64,000 nt of DNA from Lysinibacillus xylanilyticus (GTDB lineage Bacteria; Bacillota; Bacilli; Bacillales_A; Planococcaceae). This document shows, in pieces, positions 34,720-43,845 of the stretch. The notes under the pieces were generated by a model, which saw only the letters and a list, made by a program, of their open reading frames with translations, was not told the origin of the DNA and ran no database searches. The position numbers were made by a program, and so were the translations under genes. Numbering within the stretch: the stretch's first letter is position 1; the number at the start of each line of letters is the position of its first letter. The stretch is taken from NCBI RefSeq assembly GCF_001183605.1, contig NZ_LFXJ01000005.1:1165565-1229564 (forward strand), given 5' to 3'.

Positions 34720-34930
34720 TCGAACACCTCATCTAGGATTACTTCCTATTCTTAAATAGTATATTCGATATAAGGGAATTATCTCCTTCTTATTAAAGTA
34801 GTATCTAATTCAAATAGCAGATGTCCATTTTATTTAGATTGATTAATTGTCCCTTTCATTTATTCAGGTAGAATTAAGTCCCCGCCTTATATTCTTTTAA
34901 AGAAACATCATTGGTTCACAATTTAAGTTA

Positions 34931-35150
34931 TTATCTTCTTTCTTTCGATATGAAGGTTTTACAGCATGTTTCTGAAGATTGATTTGCATCTTCAGACATG
35001 GAAAGGAAATCATAATCAGAAACTTTGTATTTTGTTTGTAATTTGAGTGGTAGTCCATATCAAACTTGTTTTTTCTGCCTCAAAAATATTGCCATTTGTG
35101 AGGGAAATACAATTTGATACAGGACAGTTCACTTCTACATTCGACGTCAT
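34931..35150 (-). pseudogene. Frameshifted gene for a small Cys-containing protein
   Basis: ATG at 35150 (AGAGGA upstream) reads MTSNVEVNCPVSNCISLTNG then NIFEAEKTSL. The frame shifts near 35057, and the next frame reads GLPLKLQTKYKVSDYDFLSM, SEDANQSSETCCKTFISKER and stops at 34931. Both halves look like real protein and together would make about 73 residues. The family is not recognised with confidence. The stretch 34740-34930 is otherwise empty. Confidence 0.6.
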
Positions 35151-35196
35151 AATCCTCTTCTAGAATTTGCCTTTAATACATTTTTAAAATGCCACA

Positions 35197-35925
35197 CTAT
35201 ACACCTCTTTTATTCCCCCATACAAGGGCATGCAACTGTGGTAGTACTTTGACATCTCTTAATTCTTCATCCATAATCACTCTATCAATCAGCGCATGAT
35301 ATTTATCCAATAAATCTATAATTAATCGTGAATTGTTTGTCGTCGTCAGATCATCATTACCGACTTGGAGATAAAAAGGAATTTTTGGATACAGATGGTG
35401 AATTTGTTTAGCATAATCGTAATCATCTTGATTAAAGACGACTATTTTGAGGGATATATGATAATTACTGTTTTGATTTTTAAGTTTTTCGAAGATATCA
35501 GAGAGCACCGAATAGTCTGTTGTCATTCCAGAGCTAGGTGGCTTTGGTGAAATTGTCAACTCATCAATCTCATACATCCATTTTTGCCACCTACTGCCCT
35601 GTGTTTCCACTCCGACCTTTATGTCATTTTCTTTTAAAATGGCAATGAGCTCTTCCAAATTGCGGATGAGTGCAGGATTGCCGCCTGAAATCGTGACAAA
35701 TGAAAAGCCATTGCCTCCAAGACGTTTCAACTCAGACCAAATCTCTTCCGCTGTCATTTGGACAATAAGATGCTTTCCGCTGCCATCCCACGTAAACGAT
35801 GAATCACACCAAGAACAGGAATAATCACACCCGGCAGTTCTCACAAACATTGTCTTTTGGCCAACTACCATTCCCTCACCTTGAATCGTCGGTCCAAAAA
35901 TTTCGATAACAGGTATCTTACTCAA
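35197..35925 (-). CDS. queE: 7-carboxy-7-deazaguanine synthase (radical SAM)
   Basis: A 242-residue radical SAM enzyme that converts 6-carboxy-tetrahydropterin to 7-carboxy-7-deazaguanine in queuosine/preQ1 synthesis. The cluster motif is CDYSCSWCDSSF (Cx3CxxC). PVIEIFGPTIQGEGMVVGQK and SGGNPAL are the family blocks. The start is TTG at 35925, overlapping the last codons of queD; the long in-frame extension is inside queD. It is the third gene of the queC-queD-queE unit. Confidence 0.93.
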   Translation of the reverse strand: MSKIPVIEIFGPTIQGEGMVVGQKTMFVRTAGCDYSCSWCDSSFTWDGSGKHLIVQMTAEEIWSELKRLGGNGFSFVTISGGNPALIRNLEELIAILKENDIKVGVETQGSRWQKWMYEIDELTISPKPPSSGMTTDYSVLSDIFEKLKNQNSNYHISLKIVVFNQDDYDYAKQIHHLYPKIPFYLQVGNDDLTTTNNSRLIIDLLDKYHALIDRVIMDEELRDVKVLPQLHALVWGNKRGV

Positions 35926-36391
35926 CTTCCATCCACTCCCGTCTCGCTTCTGCATAGCTAGTCGGAGTTTCGTATAGCCGAATAAGCTCAACACGCGCAC
36001 CGTTATATCTTTGTTCATCAAGCAAGGCCGCAGCCAACTTTTCGTAAATCCAAACAACAATATTCTCTGCCGTCGTATTCATTGGTGGAAGTGTTTCATT
36101 TAAATAACGGTGATCCAAATGAATCTCTATTTTTTCTTTCCATATTGCTTTTATATCGCCAAAATCAATCATCAAACCGCGTTCATCAGTGTATCCACTC
36201 AGTGCTAAAACTACGCGATACGTATGACCATGCAAGTTTTTACATTTCCCCTCATAATCATGTAAATGATGTGCCGCATCGAAGGAAAATTCTTTGCTTA
36301 CGAGAACACGCTTTGAATGATAGTTCAATTGATTTCTTTGAATATCTTCATCTATTTTTTGAAGCTTTTCGACGATTCTAAAATCTGACAT
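35918..36391 (-). CDS. queD: 6-carboxy-5,6,7,8-tetrahydropterin synthase
   Basis: A 157-residue enzyme of the PTPS family that makes 6-carboxy-tetrahydropterin from dihydroneopterin triphosphate. Zinc ligands are in FSFDAAHHLHDYEGKCKNLH (His-x-x) and HGHTY, with the catalytic Cys in KCKNLHGH. LDHRYLNETLPPMNTTAENI is also typical. It starts one base after queC ends and overlaps queE. A 25-residue N-terminal extension precedes the core, slightly longer than usual. Confidence 0.93.
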   Translation of the reverse strand: MSDFRIVEKLQKIDEDIQRNQLNYHSKRVLVSKEFSFDAAHHLHDYEGKCKNLHGHTYRVVLALSGYTDERGLMIDFGDIKAIWKEKIEIHLDHRYLNETLPPMNTTAENIVVWIYEKLAAALLDEQRYNGARVELIRLYETPTSYAEARREWMEVE

Positions 36392-36392
36392 G

Positions 36393-37052
36393 TTAAGACT
36401 CCTTCCTATAACTCAGATACTCATCAAGCCCTTTTTTTCGCAGTTGACATGCCGGGCATTCACCACAACCATCTGCTATTACACCGTTATAGCAAGTCAA
36501 CGTTCTTTCCCGAACAAATTCAAGTGCCCCAAACTGATCAGCAAGCTCCCATGTCTGTGCCTTATTCAGCCACATCAAAGGTGTATCAATCACAAATGAA
36601 TCATCCATCGATAAATTTAACGTTACATTCAAAGATTTAATAAAAACATCTCGGCAATCCGGATATCCGCTAAAATCTGTTTCACAAACGCCAGTTACAA
36701 TATGCTTAGCTCCTACTTGGCTCGCTAAAACACCCGCAAATGATAAAAAGAGAAGATTTCGGCCAGGTACAAAAGTCGATGGAAGTTCACCATTTTCTCC
36801 GTCTTCTACCTTTATGTCTTGTCGTGTTAATGCATTCGGAGCAAGCTGATTCAGGAGTGACATATCAAGAATGTGATGCTTGATACCGAGTTCCCCTGCT
36901 ATCACTTTCGCACATTCAATTTCAAGACGATGCCTTTGGCCATAATCAAAAGTTACTGCCTCAACCTCTTCAAAACGTTCTTTTGCCCAGAACAAACAAG
37001 TTGTACTATCCTGACCTCCACTAAATACAACAATTGCTTTTTCCTGCTTCAT
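36393..37052 (-). CDS. queC: 7-cyano-7-deazaguanine (preQ0) synthase
   Basis: A 219-residue ATP-dependent synthase that converts 7-carboxy-7-deazaguanine to preQ0. The PP-loop is SGGQDS (near residue 10). The zinc site is C-x..[14 protein letters not shown] near the end. I use the ATG at 37052 ([17 protein letters not shown]), with GGGAG nine bases upstream. It is the first gene of the unit and lies behind a preQ1 riboswitch, so end-product control is expected. Confidence 0.94.
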   Translation of the reverse strand: MKQEKAIVVFSGGQDSTTCLFWAKERFEEVEAVTFDYGQRHRLEIECAKVIAGELGIKHHILDMSLLNQLAPNALTRQDIKVEDGENGELPSTFVPGRNLLFLSFAGVLASQVGAKHIVTGVCETDFSGYPDCRDVFIKSLNVTLNLSMDDSFVIDTPLMWLNKAQTWELADQFGALEFVRERTLTCYNGVIADGCGECPACQLRKKGLDEYLSYRKES

Positions 37053-37075
37053 GTGTAAAATCTCCCTTGTATCAA

Positions 37076-37260
37076 AAAACAGCACTATAAGAAAAAGTAC
37101 TGCTTCTTCTTAGTTTTTTACGAATATTGTGTACATTGCTTACCCAATAATATTAAATCCTTCAACCTTCTTCATAGGTTCGGCCAAACATAAAAAACCT
37201 CCTTGCAAAATGTTTCCCAACACTTTACAAGAGAGGCTCACCAATCAATCTATTAAAACA
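37076..37260 (-). promoter_or_regulatory. Second part of the queC leader: two further hairpins and a mini-ORF
   Basis: Downstream of the preQ1 terminator the minus strand has CCTCTCTTGTAAAGTG pairing with CATTTTGCAAGGAGG followed by TTTTTT (37237-37190). This hairpin buries a perfect AAGGAGG in front of ATG TTT GGC..., encoding MFGRTYEEG. Next comes CGTAAAAAACTAAGAAG, which resembles the 3' end of a preQ1-I aptamer. A CAGTAC/GTGCTG terminator with six Ts follows (about 37105-37074). So queC is preceded by up to three terminator-like hairpins. Confidence 0.6.
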
Positions 37261-37273
37261 TAAGTAAAAACAT

Positions 37274-37360
37274 AAAAAAAAGCCACGTCCGATATGGACA
37301 TGGCATATTGTCATGTTTCCATAGTTTTTTATAGAGGGTATTAGCTATGAACCTCTCCCG
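37274..37360 (-). promoter_or_regulatory. preQ1-I riboswitch with terminator
   Basis: GGGAGAGGTTCATAGCTAAT then ACCCTCTATAAAAAACTA is the class I preQ1 aptamer (stem AGAGG/CCTCT, A-rich tail). GCCATGTCC/GGACGTGGC with eight Ts is its terminator (37304-37274). It should reduce queC-queD-queE transcription when preQ1 is abundant. Confidence 0.93.
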
Positions 37361-37388
37361 TTCTAGTCCGGGCATTCTTTTCTTCATT

Positions 37389-37417
37389 ATAATACAAAAA
37401 ATAGTATAATACGTCAA
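37389..37417 (-). promoter_or_regulatory. Promoter of the que operon
   Basis: TTGACG (37417-37412), a 17-base spacer and TATTAT (37394-37389) on the minus strand, about 28 bases ahead of the aptamer. Confidence 0.65.
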
Positions 37418-37540
37418 ACTGATTTTTTTATAAAATCTTGCCATAAATACTTCTCTGGAAAAAACCACTTTATTGCTGAGCTTAGATTCTAATATTTTTT
37501 CGAACAGTATAACGAGTGAGCTTTTATATTGCACATTACC

Positions 37541-39415
37541 TCAATAAATCATAATTCCTTTGTCTAGAACAGATTTATTTTGCACCTGGTTTCCTAAAAT
37601 ATATAGCTTTTTTAAATTAGGTAAATTCACTAAAGGCTCTACATTTGAAATGGCGTTATTCTCCAAATGAAGCACCTCAATTTGTTGCCAATTTTCCATA
37701 AAACTTAACGATTGTAGTGAACTATCTTGTATAGTGAATGAACGAAGAGCTGAAAATCCAGCAAAGTAAGGCATAATCTTATCAACTTCATACACCCAGT
37801 CACCATTACCTATCTGAAAGGATACATCATTCAAAGTCAAATGTTCCAGAATGTTGTTGTTAAACGGATTTTGACTATTAATTTGAAACCTACACTCATT
37901 ACAATTTAACGTTTTTACATGCTGTAAATTGAATAATTCACTCGTTTCTTCATAAAAAGTTGTTTCATTTAAATTTATTGTTTGCAGATTTGGCAGATTA
38001 TTTAAAGAACGAATGCCTGTAAAATCGCCATACTCCATTGTTGTAAGTTGTTCAAGCTGTGGGTATTTCAGTAATTGTGCTCCATTCAAATACGACTCCA
38101 TGCTACTTATATAAACAGTCAAATATTTTAAAGCTGGTGCCTCTAACTTAGGTATGAAAGAACCTGTTAATTCCGCATTTTTTAAATGAGGTGCTACTAT
38201 CGTTGATACTTTTCCACTATAACCAGTTATCGATAAATCGGTCAGTGAAGTCAGGCTGTTCACAATATCAAGCAATTCTAATTTATAAAGAGAAGATAAA
38301 CGCAGCTTTGTCAATGAAGACTTATTTCTAAGGAGTTCTAAATTCGTAATATCCATATTTTCAAGATCAAGTGATTGCAGGTTGGGCATGTTTTGTATAA
38401 AATCAAGCGTTTTTAAATTTCTTACCGATGTAAGCTTCAATTCTTGTAATTGATTCAGTGAATAGAACGATCTAAAATCTGTCGCTTCACTAATATCTAT
38501 TGCTAAATACTCTAAATCAGTTAATGAAGACAACCACTTCAAATCATTGGCAGAACTTAAAGACAATGATTTTAATGGTAGTTGATTCAGAAGAGAAAAG
38601 TCTGTAACTGTCTCAGTGTAATACGAAATTTCAAGGGATTGAAGATTAGGAAACTCTAATAATAAAGCAAGTTCATCATTACTACGTATTTGGATAGAGA
38701 GCTCTACAACATTAGACTTATCACTAAAATATTCAGCAATTTTACTAAATGATTCATTAAAGCTACCTGTATAGCTTTTCAATCCACTCAAATGTTGGAA
38801 GCTTACATTTTCACTTTGTGATATTTCATAATCGCCCATTAAATTCAATACTGTCAGACCAGTAAAGGCTTCAAAATCTTTTTGTTCGATTTTTTGTGTA
38901 TTTAATAACTTATCCATAATGATATATTTAGAAATTTCGGCTTCCTTATTTGTAAACGGATCGTCTAGACTATAATCAAAATGCCATTGATCTTCAGAGT
39001 AGTATATCTTCAAATAACGAATACTTGCGATCTCTTCCTTAGTCGGTATTGCTTCACCTTTATCAAAAATATCTTTTAAAAAGAATAAAAGAACGTCGCT
39101 TTCAGGCATTTTCCGAACTGGTATTTCCTTATGGATACTGAACTCTGCTTGATTTCCACTCAAAAGAAAATAGCCAATGAATGCACAAAGGATGACAATG
39201 GGTATCAATATAAGTGCTTTTAAATTCTTTTTTGGCCCTGTATCTTTATTCGCAGAAGTTGGACCATAATAATTATTAATCGTCTGATCAACATAATACA
39301 CTTTATTCTCTTTCAACATTATTTCAGTTTCACAAAAAGGACATTTGAAAGATTGCCCCTCTTTATAATCAATTTTTCCATTACAATTCGGACAATTTAA
39401 TTTAATGAATTCCAC
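37541..39415 (-). CDS. Membrane protein with zinc ribbon and leucine-rich repeats
   Basis: A 624-residue protein. Residues ~5-45 are a zinc ribbon (LNCPNCNGKIDYKEGQSFKC and CPFC). A coil rich in N/Y follows, then one membrane helix (LKALILIPIVILCAFIGYFL, about 75-95). The remaining ~530 residues carry at least eight irregular leucine-rich repeats of the FPNLQSLEIS / LTDLEYLAID / MPNLQSLDLE type. The ribbon would be cytoplasmic and the LRR part outside, suited to ligand or surface recognition. I start at GTG 39415, with GGAAGGGG upstream, which places the ribbon at the N-terminus. No operon partner. Function unknown. Confidence 0.8.
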   Translation of the reverse strand: MEFIKLNCPNCNGKIDYKEGQSFKCPFCETEIMLKENKVYYVDQTINNYYGPTSANKDTGPKKNLKALILIPIVILCAFIGYFLLSGNQAEFSIHKEIPVRKMPESDVLLFFLKDIFDKGEAIPTKEEIASIRYLKIYYSEDQWHFDYSLDDPFTNKEAEISKYIIMDKLLNTQKIEQKDFEAFTGLTVLNLMGDYEISQSENVSFQHLSGLKSYTGSFNESFSKIAEYFSDKSNVVELSIQIRSNDELALLLEFPNLQSLEISYYTETVTDFSLLNQLPLKSLSLSSANDLKWLSSLTDLEYLAIDISEATDFRSFYSLNQLQELKLTSVRNLKTLDFIQNMPNLQSLDLENMDITNLELLRNKSSLTKLRLSSLYKLELLDIVNSLTSLTDLSITGYSGKVSTIVAPHLKNAELTGSFIPKLEAPALKYLTVYISSMESYLNGAQLLKYPQLEQLTTMEYGDFTGIRSLNNLPNLQTINLNETTFYEETSELFNLQHVKTLNCNECRFQINSQNPFNNNILEHLTLNDVSFQIGNGDWVYEVDKIMPYFAGFSALRSFTIQDSSLQSLSFMENWQQIEVLHLENNAISNVEPLVNLPNLKKLYILGNQVQNKSVLDKGIMIY

Positions 39416-39522
39416 TGGCAATCCCCTTCCCAGCACTATCTTTTATTAAGCTTAGTTGTCCGAAAAATAATTGTCAATATTTCTATTAAATACTAATTAT
39501 CTCCCGCCTTTAGACCTACAAC

Positions 39523-39553
39523 AAAAAAAGTCGCCCATGTGGCGACTTTTTTG
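39523..39553. terminator. Bidirectional terminator of speE and neighbour
   Basis: AAAAAAGTCGCC and GGCGACTTTTTT flank CATGT. On the minus strand it follows the speE stop by about 65 bases. Confidence 0.9.
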
Positions 39554-39620
39554 TGTTTGTTCAAATAAGTTTTTACTTGTTTTCTATTCTGACGGAATAC
39601 TTGTATTGCAAAGCGAGTTC

Positions 39621-40475
39621 CTATTCATCACGATCAAGTGCCTCTTTCACAAATGTAGGAAGTGCGAATGCACCAACATGTAAATCTGTATTGTAATATT
39701 TCGTATTTAGACCAAATTTGTCCCAAGCCTCTACTTGAATATCTTTAATAGGATGTAATGCTTTTGAAGCAAATCCGAATAGCCAGTGTCCAGATGGATA
39801 TGTTGGCATATGGAATTGATATACGCTTGCGATTGGGAAAATACCTTTAATTTTTTTATGTGCTTTACGCATGTTTTCTGCATACTCCGTGAAGTATGGT
39901 GATTCGTGTTGGTTAATTAGAATTCCTTTTTCATTTAATACACGGTAACATTCTTTATAGAAAGCTGTTGTAAATAAACCTTCACCGACTGAAATTGGAT
40001 CAGTAGAATCTACTAATATTAAATCGAATGAATTATCAGCTGCGTTTTGCACATAAGCTAAGCCATCATCGAAAATCATTTCCATACGTGGATCTTCTTC
40101 GACACCAGCAGCTGTAATTGGAAGGTATTTTTGGCATAATCGGAATACTAACTCATCGATTTCAACCATAACTACTTTTTCTACTGATTTGTAACGTAGT
40201 ACTTCACGAGCAGTACCACCATCACCACCACCAATAATTAATACTTTTTTTATATCTGGGTTGGTAGCGAATGCTGGGTGCGTAATCATATCGTGATAAA
40301 CGAACTCGTCTTTTTCATTGACCATCATCAATCCGTCTAAAGTGAAGAAAGTACCGAAATCTTCACCTTTATAAAAATCGATTTTTTGGAATGAAGATTG
40401 TTCACTATGAATTTCTTCGTTGTATCCGATTGAAAATTTACATTGATCGCTCCATTGTTCTGTATACCATTTCAT
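39621..40475 (-). CDS. speE: Spermidine synthase
   Basis: A 284-residue aminopropyltransferase that transfers the aminopropyl group of decarboxylated SAM to putrescine. The SAM-binding block is VLIIGGGDGGTAREVLRY (about 80-97), the acidic residue of EIDELVFRLC follows, and the catalytic Asp is in LILVDSTDPISVGEGLFT. Its ATG overlaps the speD stop by one base (TAATG). It is the last gene of the metK-speA-speD-speE operon. Confidence 0.94.
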   Translation of the reverse strand: MKWYTEQWSDQCKFSIGYNEEIHSEQSSFQKIDFYKGEDFGTFFTLDGLMMVNEKDEFVYHDMITHPAFATNPDIKKVLIIGGGDGGTAREVLRYKSVEKVVMVEIDELVFRLCQKYLPITAAGVEEDPRMEMIFDDGLAYVQNAADNSFDLILVDSTDPISVGEGLFTTAFYKECYRVLNEKGILINQHESPYFTEYAENMRKAHKKIKGIFPIASVYQFHMPTYPSGHWLFGFASKALHPIKDIQVEAWDKFGLNTKYYNTDLHVGAFALPTFVKEALDRDE

Positions 40476-40909
40476 TAAATCACGTCCTCTAATACTTCTT
40501 GTTTCACTAGAATTGTATCAATTTCTTGTTCTGCAAACTGGCGAATTTTATCTGCCATTCCACGAGGTACTTCAAATGATTCTGTCTTTTTCGCTTGCAG
40601 TTTTTGTTCTAAATACTCTGCTGCTTTCCACGGACTTACAGAGTCGCCACAAGTGTAAACATCTACAGAAGCAAATCCGTATTCTGGCCAAGTATGAATC
40701 GTTAAATGTGATTCAGCAATAATTACTGCACCCGAAACACCATATGGGTTGAAATGATGGAAGCAAGATTCTACAATTGTTGCCCCAGAATAGTCTGCTG
40801 CTTCATTCATAAACTGCTCTATTAAAGCGTTTTGCTCAATAATTTCACTTGGGCAACCATAAAATTCGATTAATACGTGTCTTCCTAATGTTGATAATTC
40901 AATGCTCAT
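40475..40909 (-). CDS. speD: S-adenosylmethionine decarboxylase proenzyme (SpeH/SpeD, short bacterial form)
   Basis: A 144-residue pyruvoyl-dependent enzyme supplying decarboxylated SAM. The self-cleavage site is Glu-Ser in IIAESHLTIHTWPEYGFASV (Ser near 67), which forms the pyruvoyl group, with His and Cys (DVYTCGD) residues of the active site present. The length fits the B. subtilis SpeH group. It overlaps the preceding speA stop by four bases (ATGA). Confidence 0.94.
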   Translation of the reverse strand: MSIELSTLGRHVLIEFYGCPSEIIEQNALIEQFMNEAADYSGATIVESCFHHFNPYGVSGAVIIAESHLTIHTWPEYGFASVDVYTCGDSVSPWKAAEYLEQKLQAKKTESFEVPRGMADKIRQFAEQEIDTILVKQEVLEDVI

Positions 40910-42402
40910 TTATCTATCTCCCTTACGACTGTTATATAATTTTCTTCTTTAGTTTCGTTCAGAACGTTCCCAAAATTAAGAAAATAGAAGTTATATAATT
41001 CTACTAATTCCTCTGAAATAACTTCTCCTGGGATTACTAGTGGTATTCCCGGTGGATAAATCATTAATGTATCTGCACTAATTCGACCTACCGCATCATA
41101 AATTAAAATTGTTTCTGTTTCTGCATTACATGCCTGTTGCGGTGTCATTGCTAATCTATTTATTTGATTCGCTGTCACATATGCTGACTGTATCGCATCT
41201 TTTTTAGCGTTATTAAGCTCTATATCTTTTAACGCATGTACTAACTTACCGATTGATTCATTCGTATCAACTTGACTAATGACTGCCATTATGACATATC
41301 CTTCAGCAAGTTCTAATTGAATTCCATACTGTTGTTTCAATATTGTGTAAACTTCGAAACCAGTTAAACCGAGATCGTTCACACGAATAACAAGTTTCGT
41401 CCAATCATAGGCTTGATTGAAATTTTGTTGTACGTATTCAGCTTGTAGTACTTCATAGCGCGAATTATTTTCAATTTCTTCAATTGCCGCATCAACAATT
41501 GACTTTAAACTGCTAAACCGTTGCTGTCCAAACACAGCTAAATCCCTTCGTGCTACATCTAAAGAACTCATTAATAAATAATTAGCACTCGTCGTTTGAA
41601 GCATATTTAATACTTTTTGCAAATGCTTCGAATCGATTCGTTTTTCTTGCAGTAAAAGAAGTGAACTTTGCGTTAATGAACCACCAGTTTTATGCATACT
41701 GAGCGTTACTGCATCTGCACCAGCACTAATCGCATCGTTAGCATCAGATAAAAATGTTAAATGTGCTCCGTGTGCACCATCAACAATAACTGTTACATTT
41801 TGATCATGTGCGAGTTTACAAATTTCTTGCAGTTTATTCATCGAACCAAAATATGTTGGATACGTCACAAGTAAAACTTTCGCTTGTGGATTTTCTGCAA
41901 GTGCCGACTTTACATTTTCAACTGAAATTCCGTGCGCAATACCAAAATGTTGATCAACTTCAGGTTGAATAAATACTGGTTTTGCTCCGCTTAATATAAT
42001 GCCGTTCATAACTGATTTATGGCAGTTACGAGGTACGATCATTGTATCTCCTGGTTTACATGTCGCTAAAATCATCGCCAGAATACCTACAGTAGTTCCA
42101 TTTACTAAAAAGTAAGCGTAGTCTACATTAAATGCTTGTGCAGCTAATTGCTGAGCTTCTTTAATAACCGATTCTGGATGACTTAATAAATCAAGTTCCT
42201 TCATCGAGTTTACATCCATTCTTAATGCCATTTCTCCAAGCGTCCATTTTAATGGGTTTTCTTGTAGCCCCATTTTATGTCCAGGTACATCAAACGGTGT
42301 AACTTCTTGTTTAGCATAATTGACCAAAGCTTCAAATAATGGCATGCGGTCTTGAGTGGCTAAAAATTCCTCTGTAGCCACTCGATTTTGCACGCATTGC
42401 AT
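40906..42402 (-). CDS. speA: Arginine/lysine/ornithine decarboxylase (fold I, SpeA-like)
   Basis: A 498-residue PLP-dependent decarboxylase. FDVPGHKMG opens the domain, IVDGAHGAHLTF carries the PLP-binding Asp, and the Schiff-base Lys is in AVTLSMHKTGGSLTQ. The C-terminal block IYPPGIPLVIPGE is diagnostic. In Bacillus this enzyme decarboxylates arginine to agmatine, the first step of polyamine synthesis. Lysine or ornithine remain possible. The start is ATG 42402, overlapping the metK stop by one base (TAATG), which shows tight coupling. Confidence 0.9.
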   Translation of the reverse strand: MQCVQNRVATEEFLATQDRMPLFEALVNYAKQEVTPFDVPGHKMGLQENPLKWTLGEMALRMDVNSMKELDLLSHPESVIKEAQQLAAQAFNVDYAYFLVNGTTVGILAMILATCKPGDTMIVPRNCHKSVMNGIILSGAKPVFIQPEVDQHFGIAHGISVENVKSALAENPQAKVLLVTYPTYFGSMNKLQEICKLAHDQNVTVIVDGAHGAHLTFLSDANDAISAGADAVTLSMHKTGGSLTQSSLLLLQEKRIDSKHLQKVLNMLQTTSANYLLMSSLDVARRDLAVFGQQRFSSLKSIVDAAIEEIENNSRYEVLQAEYVQQNFNQAYDWTKLVIRVNDLGLTGFEVYTILKQQYGIQLELAEGYVIMAVISQVDTNESIGKLVHALKDIELNNAKKDAIQSAYVTANQINRLAMTPQQACNAETETILIYDAVGRISADTLMIYPPGIPLVIPGEVISEELVELYNFYFLNFGNVLNETKEENYITVVREIDK

Positions 42403-43577
42403 TATTGTCCCATAGCAACTGCTAGGAGTTGCTGTAATTCCGAAACTTTGTCTGTTTTTTCCCAAGTTACGTTTACATCACTACGTCCAAAGTGACCATA
42501 AGCAGCAACTTGTTGATATTGTGGTTTACGTAGATTTAGCATGTTAATAATGCCAGTTGGAGTTAAGTCGAATAATTGACGAATCGCTATTAAAATTTCT
42601 TCTTTCGCTACTTTTTCTGTAGCAAATGTTTCTAAAGCGATACTAATTGGTTCACTTACACCAATTGCATATGATAATTGGATTTCACATTTATCTGCCC
42701 AGCCTGCTGCAACAATATTTTTTGCAACGTATCGCGCTGCGTAAGCCGCTGAACGGTCAACTTTTGTGCAGTCTTTACCAGAGAATGCGCCACCACCATG
42801 ACGAGCTGCGCCGCCATAAGTATCAACAATAATCTTACGTCCTGTTAAACCTGCATCTCCGTGTGGTCCGCCTACTACGAAACGACCAGTAGGATTAATT
42901 AAAATGCGGAAGTCTTCATTCATACCAAATTGCTTCGCAACAGCTTTAATTACATTTTCTGTAACGTAATCAATGAATTCTACTCGATCAAAATCATCAT
43001 CATGTTGTATTGACATTAAAACAGTATCAATTTTAGGTTGCATACTATTTGTATAATCAATTGTTACTTGTGATTTCATATCTGGGCGAGCCCATTTGAA
43101 TTGACCATTTTTACGTTGCTCAGTTGCACGTTTTACAAGCATATGCGCCATTTCAATAGCTAAAGGCATATAGTTCTCAGTTTCATTAGTTGCAAAACCG
43201 AACATAATACCTTGGTCACCTGCACCAACATCTTTTGTATCGCTTGAAGAATCAACCCCCATTGCGATATCAGGAGATTGCGTGTGTACTAAAACTTGTA
43301 CATTGCAGTTATGACCATCAATACCGAACTTATCATCTGTATAACCAATGCCGATTAGGGTATCACGGGCAATTTTTTCGATATCTAGTTCTGCTTTTGT
43401 CGTGATCTCTCCGCCAACAATTACTGTGTTTGTAGTTGTGAATACTTCACATGCCACACGTGATAGCGGATCTTGTAATAATGCTGCGTCTAATACTGCA
43501 TCTGAGATTTGGTCTGCAATTTTATCTGGATGTCCTTCCGATACAGACTCCGATGTGAATAATACTTTTTCTGACAA
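42402..43577 (-). CDS. metK: S-adenosylmethionine synthetase
   Basis: A 391-residue enzyme that makes SAM from ATP and methionine. The blocks [35 protein letters not shown], the glycine-rich [20 protein letters not shown] and [11 protein letters not shown] are complete. It is the first gene of a unit with speA, speD and speE, so SAM synthesis is co-transcribed with its use for polyamines. It lies behind a structured SAM-type leader with terminator. Confidence 0.95.
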   Translation of the reverse strand: MSEKVLFTSESVSEGHPDKIADQISDAVLDAALLQDPLSRVACEVFTTTNTVIVGGEITTKAELDIEKIARDTLIGIGYTDDKFGIDGHNCNVQVLVHTQSPDIAMGVDSSSDTKDVGAGDQGIMFGFATNETENYMPLAIEMAHMLVKRATEQRKNGQFKWARPDMKSQVTIDYTNSMQPKIDTVLMSIQHDDDFDRVEFIDYVTENVIKAVAKQFGMNEDFRILINPTGRFVVGGPHGDAGLTGRKIIVDTYGGAARHGGGAFSGKDCTKVDRSAAYAARYVAKNIVAAGWADKCEIQLSYAIGVSEPISIALETFATEKVAKEEILIAIRQLFDLTPTGIINMLNLRKPQYQQVAAYGHFGRSDVNVTWEKTDKVSELQQLLAVAMGQ

Positions 43578-43611
43578 TTTTCACTGCTCCTAACAAATTA
43601 ATAGATTTTAG

Positions 43612-43794
43612 GGCATAAAAAAAAGCTCACCCAATTTTAAGGAAAGCTTCGAATACTATCAGCTGCTGTTCCTCTTATTGTTCACAAAAGTTAATTTTGT
43701 GCTCAGGTTCGGCCCACTGGATTTAATTCATTACGAACTAAATTGTTTGGCCACCGTATCTTCGACCCCTCGTCTCAACGGTTATTAATAAGAG
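43612..43794 (-). promoter_or_regulatory. SAM-I-like leader of metK (divergent) with terminator
   Basis: On the minus strand CTCTTATT (43794-43787) pairs with AATAAGAG (43679-43672) as the closing stem. Inside are ATTTAGTTC/GAATTAAAT and ACAAAA/TTTTGT arms, joined by GACGAGGGGTCGAAGATACG, GTGGCCAAACA and GTGGGCCGAACCTGAGC. The layout equals the S-box: P1, a core, P3, a GTGCC-like linker, P4. However, the consensus GATGAAACCCGGCAACC is replaced. A terminator AAGCTTTCC..GGGTGAGCTTTTTTTT follows. Sensing of SAM is inferred from gene and architecture. Confidence 0.65.
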
Positions 43795-43816
43795 CTATAT
43801 TATTATGCTGAGACTC

Positions 43817-43845
43817 ATATTAAGTCATAAACATTTGAGTGTCAA
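43817..43845 (-). promoter_or_regulatory. Promoter of the metK operon
   Basis: TTGACA (43845-43840), a 17-base spacer and TAATAT (43822-43817) on the minus strand, close to consensus. Confidence 0.75.

Noticed and set aside
35365..35824. Plus-strand frames opposite queE
   Set aside because: Antisense shadows of a clearly coding radical SAM gene.
37253..37534. 93-codon minus-strand frame
   Set aside because: It is the translated preQ1 riboswitch and promoter region.
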